In this document: positions 51,812 to 61,505 of the stretch, piece after piece
How the letters are laid out: each line of letters starts with the position of its first letter
Position numbering within the stretch: the first letter of the stretch is position 1
NCBI GenBank assembly: GCA_030412805.1
Contig: JASJFJ010000002.1
Span: 6,138,001-6,202,000, forward strand
Direction: 5' to 3'
Length of the DNA: 64,000 nucleotides
Source: Westerdykella aurantiaca
Lineage: Eukaryota > Ascomycota > Dothideomycetes > Pleosporales > Sporormiaceae
The notes under the pieces: model-generated
The model's input: the letters and a program-made list of their open reading frames with translations, nothing else
Database searches by the model: none
What the model was told of the DNA's origin: nothing
Position numbers and translations under genes: made by a program

Positions 51812-54112
51812 CTACTCACCGTCCCCAAAGACCGAGTCATCGTCATCGTCGTCTCCAAAGAGTGAATTGTCCTCTGAGGATGACTGATCCTCGGTCGCCT
51901 CCGCTACCGGACTCCCCTCACCATGCTCAGAGTGGTCTTTCATATTCGTACCCTCCTCATCTTCCTCATCCGACTCAGATGCGACCTCTTCAACGACCTT
52001 TTCAGACGTCTCTACAGCCTCAACGACTACCTCTTCTTCCTCCACCTTCACGGTCTCTTGCGCAAACTGGTAAGCATCAGGAAGTGACCTCAGCCGCGGA
52101 CGATCACTCTCCGGTGCAGCCTCTACTTCCGGAGTAAAGTGCACACTCTTCCTTGAACTAGACGACGATCTCGTGGAAGAGCGCAGGTTGTCCGGTGAGC
52201 TAGATCGGGAAACCGCAGCGGCCGGCCGAAGAGTCTCTTCGGTCGCCTGTTCTGACGCAACGGTCTTGGGCGATGCTGCAGGGCTGGGCTTGGGAGACGT
52301 GGTAATCTCTGGCGCTGGAGAAGCACTGGCGGTACGCGCACGCTTCGAGCTCGAAGTCGACGCCGACGATCCCGAACGCTTGCGCTTTGGTGAAGTAGCT
52401 TCGGGCTCCGGGCTTGCTGGATCTACGGCTGGTGGTGCGGCCACCGGCCCAGGAGAGGCGGATTTGCGGCTACATTTGGACGATGCGGAAGAGGAAGGGG
52501 AGGTTTCCGAGGGCTTTCGCTTGGGAGAAGTGGTCTCATGAACTGGGCTTGCTGAAGCTGCAGAAGCAGATGCAACGGCCACTGGCTCAGGGGAAGCGGA
52601 TTTGCGGCTACACTTGGATGGTGTGGAAGGGGAAGATGAAGACACTGAGCGCTTTCGTTTCGGTGAAGTGGTTTCGGTGGCGGGCGAAGACGTATTTTCG
52701 TCCGCGGTCAAAATCTCACCATCTTCACGGTCGTCCTCTCGTTGTTGTTTCTTACCTGCTTCCTCTTCCTTCCCCTTCCGCTGCTCCTCATCCTTCTTCT
52801 TTTGTTCCTCCTGCTGCCTCTTCTTCGCCTCCCTAGCCTCTCTCCTCTCAGCCCGCTTCCTATCTTCCTTCTCCTTCTTTTCCACTTGCGAACTCCTTTC
52901 CTCTTCCTCCTCCCTTAGCCGCTGCGCCTCATTGAATTCCCTCCGAATCCGTTGTTCAAGAGATCGGGAAAGCAATTGAATCTCCTCAGTGATTCTCCTT
53001 CGAGACGCTCCCAAAGGTCTCCACCACGCCGGGATGCGTGAGTGCGTCCGCCCCAACGCTTTTATCCACCTGTTCTCCTTTTCGAACTCTTCCAGCAGAC
53101 GATCCGCTAATTTACCCACGCGAAAAGCAGAGACGTACACATCAGTGCACTTCTTATCGTGATCTAGCCTAGTCTCGTCTGGAGGAAGCATGTCCCGCAA
53201 CCGGAGTTCCCAGGTCCTGCGGGTGTTGACGGGGTCGTCGAGGCTCCAGCGGAGCTCCATTCTTCTGAGCGCACAAGAGCAGATGTTGATGTCTACAGTT
53301 CGTCTAGGTGCTCCGCCGTGGTACTCGCAGCGTCGGTTCGCCGAGCATCTACGGCAGTGTCGCTCACAAAGTTCGTATCTTGTGCATCGTCGACAATGAC
53401 GTTCACAGGGTCCATGCCTATTACACCATCGACAATGTTGTTCGCAATCGCGGTTGCGGGTGCACCGCCGGCAGTGTCTCTCGCATATCCAATCTCTGGT
53501 ACATCGACTGCACCACCGAAGTGTCTCATGCCGGCCGGTATCGTGGTGGCCTATGAATGGTCTCGTGGGATCATACTCATCAACTCCTCTGAAGCTGCCG
53601 GCGGCAGGGTGGTAAGGCCGTGGAGGGCGCGCTACCCTGCTATTATAAGCCGCTTCAGCGGCACGTCTATCAGCATCACGTTGAAGAGCATCGCGTACAT
53701 CCGTCTCAGTTTCCGCCAACAACCCCGCGAAGACTTCCGCCTGCGGCTTCGGGGGCAGTTTCTTTTTCGCCTGCCGCTCCTCTCGCTCGCGCTCTGCCAC
53801 TTCCTCACCGGTCTCCTGTGGCCCAAAGGCGCGGGCTTTCATTTCCCCGGCGCGCCGATGAGGATTAGCTGCTTGTTTCCGTTTATCATACTTATCTTGG
53901 ATCTCCTTCTCCTTTTGCTGCCTTTCTTCGAGGATCTGCTCCCGTGCGAACCGCGCCGAGGATTCTTCCCACCTGCCCCCTACTGGAGGCTCCCGCTCCG
54001 AGGGAGGGATGGTAAAATGTGGAGCTTGGGTTCGGCGGAGCATTTCGGCGGCTGTGGGTGAGACGGGGCCGCCGGCGGTGTCCTTTTTGTCGTCGGGCTT
54101 TTTGGGTGGCAT
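51812..54112 (-). CDS. Protein with five tandem Cys/His units and disordered tail
   Basis: The intronless frame encodes 766 residues. Residues about 198-262 hold five consecutive 13-residue units of the form C-X2-C-X5-C-X2-H (for example CRRCTRNRDCEQH, CRWCNRHGPCERH, CRRCTRYELCERH). Four metal-ligand-like residues per unit suggest a zinc-binding array. It is flanked by charged coiled-coil-like stretches (near 90-125 and 395-470, RREAREAKKRQQEEQKKK). The middle-to-late part is Ser/Pro-rich with three related blocks carrying TSPKRKRS and KCSRKSASP, encoded by a DNA repeat at about 52370-52680; these supply several possible nuclear localisation signals. The C-terminus is highly acidic and ends DDDDDDSVFGDGE. 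I know of no named family with this array; it does not fit RING, CCHC or treble-clef spacing. A nuclear role is inference. Confidence 0.75.
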   Translation of the reverse strand: MPPKKPDDKKDTAGGPVSPTAAEMLRRTQAPHFTIPPSEREPPVGGRWEESSARFAREQILEERQQKEKEIQDKYDKRKQAANPHRRAGEMKARAFGPQETGEEVAEREREERQAKKKLPPKPQAEVFAGLLAETETDVRDALQRDADRRAAEAAYNSRVARPPRPYHPAAGSFRGVDEYDPTRPFIGHHDTGRHETLRWCSRCTRDWICERHCRRCTRNRDCEQHCRWCNRHGPCERHCRRCTRYELCERHCRRCSANRRCEYHGGAPRRTVDINICSCALRRMELRWSLDDPVNTRRTWELRLRDMLPPDETRLDHDKKCTDVYVSAFRVGKLADRLLEEFEKENRWIKALGRTHSRIPAWWRPLGASRRRITEEIQLLSRSLEQRIRREFNEAQRLREEEEERSSQVEKKEKEDRKRAERREAREAKKRQQEEQKKKDEEQRKGKEEEAGKKQQREDDREDGEILTADENTSSPATETTSPKRKRSVSSSSPSTPSKCSRKSASPEPVAVASASAASASPVHETTSPKRKPSETSPSSSASSKCSRKSASPGPVAAPPAVDPASPEPEATSPKRKRSGSSASTSSSKRARTASASPAPEITTSPKPSPAASPKTVASEQATEETLRPAAAVSRSSSPDNLRSSTRSSSSSRKSVHFTPEVEAAPESDRPRLRSLPDAYQFAQETVKVEEEEVVVEAVETSEKVVEEVASESDEEDEEGTNMKDHSEHGEGSPVAEATEDQSSSEDNSLFGDDDDDDSVFGDGE
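53325..53525 (-). repeat. 39-bp tandem coding repeat (Cys/His units)
   Basis: Five successive 39-bp units encode the C-X2-C-X5-C-X2-H units. Cys and His codons are kept in every unit while the residues between them vary, which suggests selection on the ligands and not recent duplication alone. Confidence 0.7.
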
Positions 54113-54848
54113 TGTGGCTGTTGTTGTAGTGCTCGATACCTACTGAAGTAAGTCTGTCAAGGGGTAGGGTCAATTACGGGTATCTGGGAACTATGTGACT
54201 TTCGGTTGTTTGTGCCAAAGATGGAACGAGAACGAGTAAGACAGATGTAGAGTCTTCAAGCTGACGTCGGTGATATAAACCGAAAATTGAAAAGGGGTAG
54301 TTCGAAAGGTCGAGGATTTCAAGAGTTGCTGTCTCAGGGAAAAACATGTGGATATATAGATAGCCCAGTCAAAGTAACCGCGCCCTTATCAAGACGTAAA
54401 ATTACGACAAGGGGCAAAGACAATGTCTTTGTCTTGGGCTGCCGGTCGGCTGCTGTCAAAGGACAGGAAAAGGCATTGTCTCGATGGTGGGAGGCGAGGA
54501 GCATGACGACCGACAACAATAGAACAAAGGAAGAGAGTGAGAAACATAGGGCATTGATGTGGAAATTTTGCTTCTTTGTATGTGCAGGTGCTTTTAGAAG
54601 CACAAGGACATGCCTGGGCATCCCGTTCCGAGCGTAACCCCAGTAGTGTCGTCTCATCGTAGTTTTGCTTGGACATTGTGTCAAGCCGGATTTACTGGTG
54701 TTCATAACATCGTTATTCAGCCCCGTTGTGGCTGGGAGAATGACTGATGCTGCCATGGTTTCCATCTTTGGGGAGGTAGCTCTGACGTGGTCCGGCCCGC
54801 AGTGACTCCAGATAAATGGAGAAGTACAGAATTCACCGCGTAGCCCCT
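54113..54848. other. Intergenic
   Basis: About 740 bp. The left part is the promoter of the Cys/His-repeat gene, the right end the 3' flank of the TXNDC9-like gene. Frames up to 143 codons (54334-54765 minus) show no family content. Confidence 0.45.
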
Positions 54849-55652
54849 TCAGTCCCAGTCATCATCATCCTCGTCTTCCACCTTTTGCTTCCCCCTCTTC
54901 ACGTTCAAACGCCCTTGCCTGTCCTCCTCTTCACCAACTTTTTGCCTCTCAAACACACCAGCACGGATCAGGCGGGCTTCCAGATCGCGCGTGGTGAAGC
55001 TATCTGGGGTGCGGCCTAGGCCTACGAATCCAATGATGCGGTCTACGCCAATGCCGTCTATGAAGGCAATGACGCAGGGGAGGACTTGGATCTTGAGTTT
55101 TGTGACAAGAAAGGGGCAATTGTCGACGTTGATTCTCAAGAGACGAGCTTCGTAATGGGAGGGGGCGAGGGACTAGCAGACATGCGTGAGATATCGATCG
55201 AAGAAAAGCGGAAGGGGATCAGAGTGTAGACGACAAGTTTGGGAAAGGAGATGATTGTTCCACGGTAAGGAAACAACGCAGTGAACGGAAACAGAAGAAC
55301 TTGGTGATGTCCCTCTGGAAATGCCACTCACCTCTAAATGCCCATCCATGACCCTACACCTCCCGAAATCCGGTTTGAAAAAATGCACCACACACTTCTT
55401 CGTACTGGTCGTAATGTCCAACAAGGCCTTCTCATCTTTGATCTCAGCGTACGTCCCATGGTCGCTCGCCCTTAACTGTTTCGCCCGGTTATACTCGGCA
55501 TGAAGCTGCTGCAGACGCTGTTCGCGAAAGGCATCCAGCTCGCTGTCGTCTTCCTCCAGCGCGGCTATCAGGGCATCTTCATCGTCCGAGTCATGATTAT
55601 TTTTGGTGGCGTTGTCGACAACAGCGGCCACTTTGGAGTCCAAGGATGCCAT
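54849..55652 (-). CDS. TXNDC9/Plp1-like thioredoxin-fold protein
   Basis: Exons 55652-55332 and 55172-54849 join through a 159-nt intron (GTGAGT...GCTAG), making 214 residues. The junction reads CRVMDGHLE then SLAPSHYEARLLRINVDNCP. The order fits the phosducin-like TXNDC9/Plp1 group: an acidic N-terminal helix (DDEDALIAALEEDDSELDAF), a second helix (REQRLQQLHAEYNRAKQL), a thioredoxin fold (about 75-170, VVHFFKPDFGRCRVMD, VLPCVIAFIDG), and a charged tail ending DEDDDDWD. The redox CXXC is absent, as in that group, so a redox role is not expected; relatives assist the chaperonin CCT in folding tubulin and actin. I start at the ATG before ASLDSKVAAVVDN; a frame open further upstream to 55772 adds an unlike leader. 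The intron is longer than others in the window. Confidence 0.88.
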
Positions 55653-56299
55653 TATTGGAAAGGCTGGCTGAGGTGGGGAGCAAGGGAGGCGTGGCGTCCT
55701 GATAACGAGAGACCTGAAAGGAGGTGAGGTCCAATTATCGATCACGTGACTGCTAGATGGTTGGAACGACAAGCTCTGCCGAGAGATGCTAAAGTGGACG
55801 TCTGGATTGCGCCGAGAGGACGACCGCAGATGTGGCTATCGGAATTTTCAGTGTCTACCTTTTTTATTTTCTTGCATACATGGATGAGAAACATGCAGAC
55901 GCCGACGCGTCGCTGGCAGATCCATAGACTAGCAGAGGGAAGTCCTTAGTCCACTTGCAGGGTGCCAGGGATGCGGACAAGGGGCGCCTTGGCACTCGGC
56001 GCCCGTTGTAAAATTAACATCTGCATCCGCACCGGCCTCTGGACCCTCATCGTCAGCTCCCTTGCACCATTCTTCCCTGCCTGACAAAGCCGCGTTGACA
56101 CTCTTCGGCGCGGAGCGGCTCCTTTCTCTCCGCTCCTCACTTTTCCTCCGCCAGACGTCTCCATTGCTGGTGGTATTGTCGTTGCACCTTTCCGTCACTC
56201 GTTGATCTCTGTCTACAACATCGTCGACCTTCACTCCCTTGACACCCCCCGTAATTCCCGAAGGCGCAACCTCACCAACCCTCTGGACACTCCTGCACC
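55653..56299. promoter_or_regulatory. Divergent promoter, TXNDC9-like and GDP-mannose transporter
   Basis: About 650 bp between two divergent start codons. Pyrimidine-rich sequence on plus (about 56100-56290) fits a leader of the transporter gene. No separate gene supported. Confidence 0.45.
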
Positions 56300-57627
56300 A
56301 TGGCCGACGACAAGAAAAGAGACGACTACAAGATAGACATTCCCGAGCGGAGCGACGCCTATGCGCGTGCGCCCTCACCCGTCATGCGCAGCCACCGCCC
56401 GCATTCCGTGACGGAAAACGCTATGATCGCCATCCTCTCCTACTGCGGCTCCTCGATATTGATGACCGTGACCAACAAATACGTCCTGTCCGGCGTCGAC
56501 TTCAATCTTAACTTCTTCCTCTTGTGTGTGCAGGTAAGGCTGGTGTCACCCTTTGGGAGGTTGCTTTGGACGTGGCCTTTTAACTGACCCCGCCGCAGTC
56601 AGTCGTGTGCGTTGTTGCGATTCAGACGTGTAAGACCGCTGGAATAATCACCTATCGGGATTTCAATAGCGACGAGGCGAGAAAATGTAATTCTGGTGGA
56701 TATCCGTGCAGTAGGACCACCGCTAACTCGCCTCAGGGTTCCCCATCTCCCTCCTCCTCATCGGCATGATCTACACTGGCACCAAAGCCCTCAAATTCCT
56801 CTCCATCCCCGTCTATACCATCTTCAAGAACCTCACCATCATCTTGATCGCATACGGCGAGGTCCTCTGGTTCGGCGGCTCCGTTACCCCCATGACCCTC
56901 TTCTCCTTCGGCCTCATGGTCATAAGCTCCATCATCGCTGCGTGGGCAGATATCCGCCATGCTCTGGGTAGCATTGGAGAAGCCTCCGCCGAAGCCACCG
57001 ATGCCATCTCCACCCTCAATGCCGGCTACCTGTGGATGCTGTTCAACTGCTTCTGCACGGCCTCCTACGTCCTCGGCATGCGCAAGCGCATCAAGCTGAC
57101 CAACTTCAAAGATTTCGACAGTACGCCATACTCTCCCACTTCCGATACCGGTTGAATAAGCTGCTGACTGGATCATAGCCATGTACTATAACAACCTCCT
57201 CACCATCCCCATCCTCCTCGGCGCCTCTCTTTTCGTCGAGGACTGGTCAAGCGCCAACGTCCTCAAGAACTTCCCCCCGGACCAACGCAACTCCATCATC
57301 CTCGCCATGGTCATCTCCGGCCTCTCCTCCGTCTTCATCTCCTACACCTCCGCATGGTGCGTCCGCGTCACCTCCTCCACCACCTACAGCATGGTCGGCG
57401 CCCTGAACAAACTCCCCATTGCGATTAGCGGGTTGATCTTCTTCGACGCGCCGGTCACGTTCGGAAGTGTCAGTGCGATCTTCGTGGGCTTCGTGTCCGG
57501 TATCGTCTATGCGCTGGCCAAGGTGAGGCAGTCCAAGAAACCAAAGGATACGTTGCCGACCCACAACATGCCTATGATGCCCGTGTCTGCCAGCAGCCAG
57601 AGTATGAGGGATGGACTGAAGTCATAA
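56300..57627 (+). CDS. VRG4: GDP-mannose transporter
   Basis: Four exons (56300-56533, 56599-56686, 56737-57120, 57179-57627) give 384 residues. Introns are GTAAGG...CGCAG, GTAATT...CTAAC...CTCAG and GTACGC...CTGAC...ATAG. The product carries GDP-mannose from cytosol into the Golgi lumen for mannosylation of proteins and lipids, an essential role for the fungal wall. Diagnostic pieces are SILMTVTNKYVLSG (about 51-64), the MIYTGTKALKFLSIPVYTIF span, FISYTSAWCVRVTSSTTYSM and the substrate motif GALNKLP (about 309-315). Ten hydrophobic spans are present. The N-terminus is polar and the C-terminus basic then Ser/Met-rich, as in other fungal members. Length agrees with the family. Confidence 0.95.
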
Positions 57628-59183
57628 CGGGAGATAGTCAAAAAGGAAGGGGGAAGGAAATATCAGGACGGAGTATGTGTGTTGGGATTTGTGACATTGC
57701 ATAGAGGGCGCCTTTTCGTTTCCTTTATTTGGGTTGTTGGGATTTCTTTTCTCTACCTATTCTATTTCCCATCCACTTGAGGCATCTTTCTCGTATTGTT
57801 TTGTAGTCTGTTCCTGGTCTCCGGACTGGAAAGACCGTGGGTAGAAATTCGTCTACTCACGTTTCCTCTTCCTCCTTCGACTTCGGCTTGGTGTATTCCA
57901 ACATATCTTTTTACCATCCCGCGTTCTCATCTTCCCTTTCATCTTCCCTTTCGCCTTCTTCTTCTCCTTGCTCTTTGCTGAAGAGTTCTCTACATGTCCC
58001 GGTAAAGGCGTTGGGGGATATCTCTTTCTCGTCCCCTTCCCCACCATGGCGGATCTGCTAGGCGCATTGAACGTGGAGGGGATAGATTGAACGCCCGCTG
58101 CAGTGCAAGATAATGTACCAGTATCGAAAAGAATCGAAGTCCAACAACTTCGTCCGACGATATTTCTGGCCCTGTGTGTGTGACCGATGCCTAAGCCCTG
58201 AGACCCACAGGACACTGAGAACAAATACACAATCACCTAGAAGACAAGTACTTGTCCGTTGCGTTATTACCTCTCCCCTACCCTAGATGCACATACTAAA
58301 AGCGAGGAGAGAAAAAAGGCGGAGAAAACACTCAATGAAAGTTGCTAATATTACACTACACTGATTTTGATTTTGATCCTATAAACCAGCCACCAAGCCA
58401 GCTCCCCAATCTATCCGTAGTGTGATTGGTCAATACAAGGGTTGATATGGTAGCTGATGCTTGCAGAAACAACCAACGGTGCTCATAACCTGATGGACCG
58501 AGTCGTCATAGGGACAAAGTGAGCAATTAAGTGTGTGAATTGGAACTACGGGGATGGGCCGACTATATAGACCACTAGGGCGACTAGGTAGCTACTACCC
58601 TCCCATGGAGAGTAAACAGAACAGGCCCACCGGCAGGTGGACTCAGAGAGCCATGGCAGGTGAACCCAGATGGTAGTAACTGTCAACATCCGCCAATGAT
58701 AGGGGTCCGAACGAAAACTCATTCCGAAATGCAAGCTCCCTCCCTCCTATCTCCCTCAACGGACTTCCCGACGCGCGGCTTGCCATCCATTGATGTTGCG
58801 GTCATGAGCGTGACGTGAGTGGGGTAAACCTAACTGGAGACATCGGTAGACGAGGAACTTAAGTTGAACGGAGCCCTTTTCTAAAGCTCTATTTCGATCT
58901 CCAATAGTGTTCTGTTGCAGTTCCCCTATCACGCAGATCACGAAACAGAGATGCTTAGTTATTGTACGTCAAAATAGAGCTTTGGGAAAGGGCTATATTC
59001 AACTTCAGATCTTCCACTACCTAGTCCTCTGGCGTTGTTCCGTCGACGAGATGGCTAGATAGACAGTAGGGGCGTATCCTTTATTCTCCACTCCTATCTC
59101 CATCGGTGAGGGATCATTGGAGACGACCAACGTCCATGTCCCTGCTGTTCGAGGATACGGCGCATACAGGGCAGCTCCAAGTC
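57628..59183. other. Intergenic with one dispersed repeat
   Basis: The first part is 3' UTR of the GDP-mannose transporter. Apart from the inverted-repeat element at about 58828-59005 no feature is supported. Frames of 60-127 codons at 57853-58236 and elsewhere are compositional. Confidence 0.45.
58828..59005. mobile_element. Short inverted-repeat element (MITE-like), copy 2
   Basis: A left arm at about 58862-58894 (AGTTGAACGGAGCC, CTAAAGCTCTATTT) pairs in inverted orientation with 58972-59004 (AAATAGAGCTTTGGG, GGGCTATATTCAACT); I count 28 of 33 matches. The sequence from 58828 to 58911 is also similar to 22030-22115. Size and structure fit a miniature inverted-repeat element without coding capacity. 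No clear target-site duplication was found. Confidence 0.6.
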
Positions 59184-60331
59184 TCAAGGTAGGCCGCGTT
59201 TGAAGAATGCCGGATATCGGCGTGCGCTGTTTGGGAGGAATTGGGGATCTCGTCGGACCTCGGCGGAATAAAGACGCTTCTCTGGGAGTGGATTGACCTT
59301 GAAGAAAGCCGGGTATTTGCGTGCAATGCTCAAAAGTCTTTGCTCCTGTCGACGCTCGACCGTCTTCAACACCTTCTCCTCCGGAATTCGGGTAGCCGCC
59401 TCTTCGATGGCCCAGGTGTCCAAAACCTCCTCACCGGGGAATCGGACGCCAGACTGGCCAGATGTTTCGAGGAAATGGTACCATTCCCCACATTCGCAAA
59501 CAGGGAGCTTCCAGCCCCATGCCTCCCCAAACTTCTTCATGGCCATGATGACGTGGTGGGGCGGGATAGGGTGCATGTGGGGTGTGCACTCATTGGCAAT
59601 AAGTACAGATACCCGCTCTGTCTCTTTTGTGGATGGATAGTGCGGGAGCGCCCTCAGTGCGTGATACCAATTCAGTCCCCTCTTCTTCTTCTTTTGTGGC
59701 GGTCCCTCTTCAGGCTCTTTGGGCGATGGAGTACGGGCATCTTCAGCCCCAGATCCAATGTCGCGAGTGTCCTTGTAGATGTCGGCGTGTTGTTCTCCGG
59801 CGAAGTTCGATTGCGCTTTTTGCTCTTGGTCTGATCCCGTGGATCTGATTTCGGCTTCTTTGCTTTGCTTGATGCATCCTCTGCATTGGATGCCGACTTT
59901 CTCTTCCTTTTCGTGCTCTTTTTTGACGTGTGCGTGTCAATATTGTCCTCAGATCCTGATCGGCTCGCTGATCGTTTTCGTTTCTGAGATGGATTGTTCG
60001 CGGTAGATGCTGCTTTGGTTGTTACTGCAGTCGATGCCGACTCCTTCGGAGCATATTGGGCGAAACGGAGTTCGATTTGGGTTGATTTATGTTCTTCCTT
60101 TAGGGCCGCGAGATCAGAGAAGGCGGAATGCCATGTAGTAACGTCGCTCACGCGAGCTGTTCGATCTTGATGCGTGTATACCTTGAGGTAATCGCATTCT
60201 TTTCTGGTTTGACGCGAGGTCCTTGGTATCACTGCCCCCCATAACTCGTTCTTGTTCGAATCGTATCCGAGGAGAACGCAGCTTGGGATGTTGCCATATC
60301 GTGGTTTGTAAATGCGTTTGTATGGATCCAT
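59184..60331 (-). CDS. Unknown nuclear-like protein, split over two frames
   Basis: Two overlapping frames appear to belong to one gene. The first (60331-59672) starts MDPYKRIYKPRYGNIPSCVL and becomes Lys/Ser/Arg-rich (SKKSTKRKRKSASN), with good nuclear localisation signals. The second is open from about 59940 to 59184 and contains GLNWYHALRALPHYP, VLIANECTPHMHPIPPHHVI and LPVCECGEWYHFLE, which look ordered, plus two KYPAFFK/RYPAFFK repeats at the end. One solution is an intron 60025-59916 (GTAACA...AAGAG), which joins them in frame to 345 residues but discards the basic stretch. The other is a one-base frameshift between about 59830 and 59675, perhaps in the AAG run at 59678-59698. I cannot choose. 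The Cys/His-containing block (CECGEWYH) may bind a metal; the family is unknown to me. Confidence 0.5.
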
Positions 60332-61505
60332 ATTGAGCGATGGGATGGTGGAGGATAAATGCGGGGATCAAGCGGTTGAGGACAGCTATACGCGGGATTG
60401 TGGTCAAGTTATAGGAAGTAAACGGGGCACACAAAGGAGAATGAAGAAGAGAGAGAGAGGTAAGGAGGGAGGGAGCGCCTTATATATACGGGAGAAGAGA
60501 GAGAGAGAAAGTGTGTGTAAGAGAGTGAGAGTGAGAGAGAGTGAGAGTAAGAGAGAGTAAGAGTAAGAGAGAGTAAGAGTAAGAGAGAGTAAGAGTAAGA
60601 GAGAGTAAGAGTAAGAGAGAGTAAGAGTAAGAGAGAGTAAGAGTAAGAGAGAGTAAGAGTGAGAGTGAGAGAGAGTAAGAGTGAGAAAGACCGTCGCACC
60701 AATCCTAGAAACGACTCCCTCCTAGCCCAATCCCATCTACCCACACGAAACCAACTGATAAAAACCTCCACCTCGAACTACTCAGGAGCAACCGTACCTG
60801 CAGGATCCAAGTCCCCAAGAGCCATCTCTCCTACACTCTGTTTCTGCAGGCAGGGAATCAAGTTTACAAGATTCGGTAGGCTACATGGTTACTTTTTCCA
60901 TCACTCGGGTGGCAGACCCACTATCAATATTATATAGTGGTGCTGTCCGAGCATGTACGCGCAGGCTGGCAGAGTATATAGAGAACAAGTGCGATTCGAC
61001 CTTGGGAGCGGAGGACAGGAGGACAGAGCACCTCTGCACATAGATAAGCGTCCACCAAGAAGCGAGATGCGAAAAAAAAAAAGAAAAGGAAAGGTTCAAT
61101 GGTAAATGCTACTCTTACACGGCACAGAAATCCCATTTTGTTTTGAAAAAAAAAGAAATTCCCGAATAGCCACCAGGCAAACCAGCTCCCCGGTCCCGTA
61201 CGTACGTAGTACATCCATCCGCCGACGAAGGGAGTCTGATGAACGAAGAAAAAAAAAAGATCCTTTCAAGAATGCATGTCCCTCCCTGCTCCTACTGTAT
61301 TCTCATCCTCATCCACTTCAGTTGGCCATCTAAACCAGGCAATACGCCGACCCGGACATGAGGAAAGAGAAAAAGACAAAGAAAATATCAGTCCGCCGGT
61401 GCAAGTGCATCACATCCATGCACTTTTTCATGATGACGATATGCTGTTGTTACAAGTATCCTTTCCCACTCTTGTCCCTTCCCTCGTCATTGTCCCTCAA
61501 ACCGT
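60332..61505. other. Intergenic with minisatellite
   Basis: The left part is the promoter of the two-frame gene and holds the purine-rich minisatellite at about 60520-60690. The right part (60760-61505) is 3' flank of the Ino80 gene with several A-runs (9-10 A). No gene supported. Confidence 0.45.
60530..60690 (+). repeat. 16-bp purine minisatellite
   Basis: The unit GAGAGAGTAAGAGTAA is repeated about eight times with few changes, inside a longer purine-rich tract (60440-60690). It lies about 200-350 bp upstream of the start codon at 60331. Such tracts often vary in copy number between strains. Confidence 0.75.
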
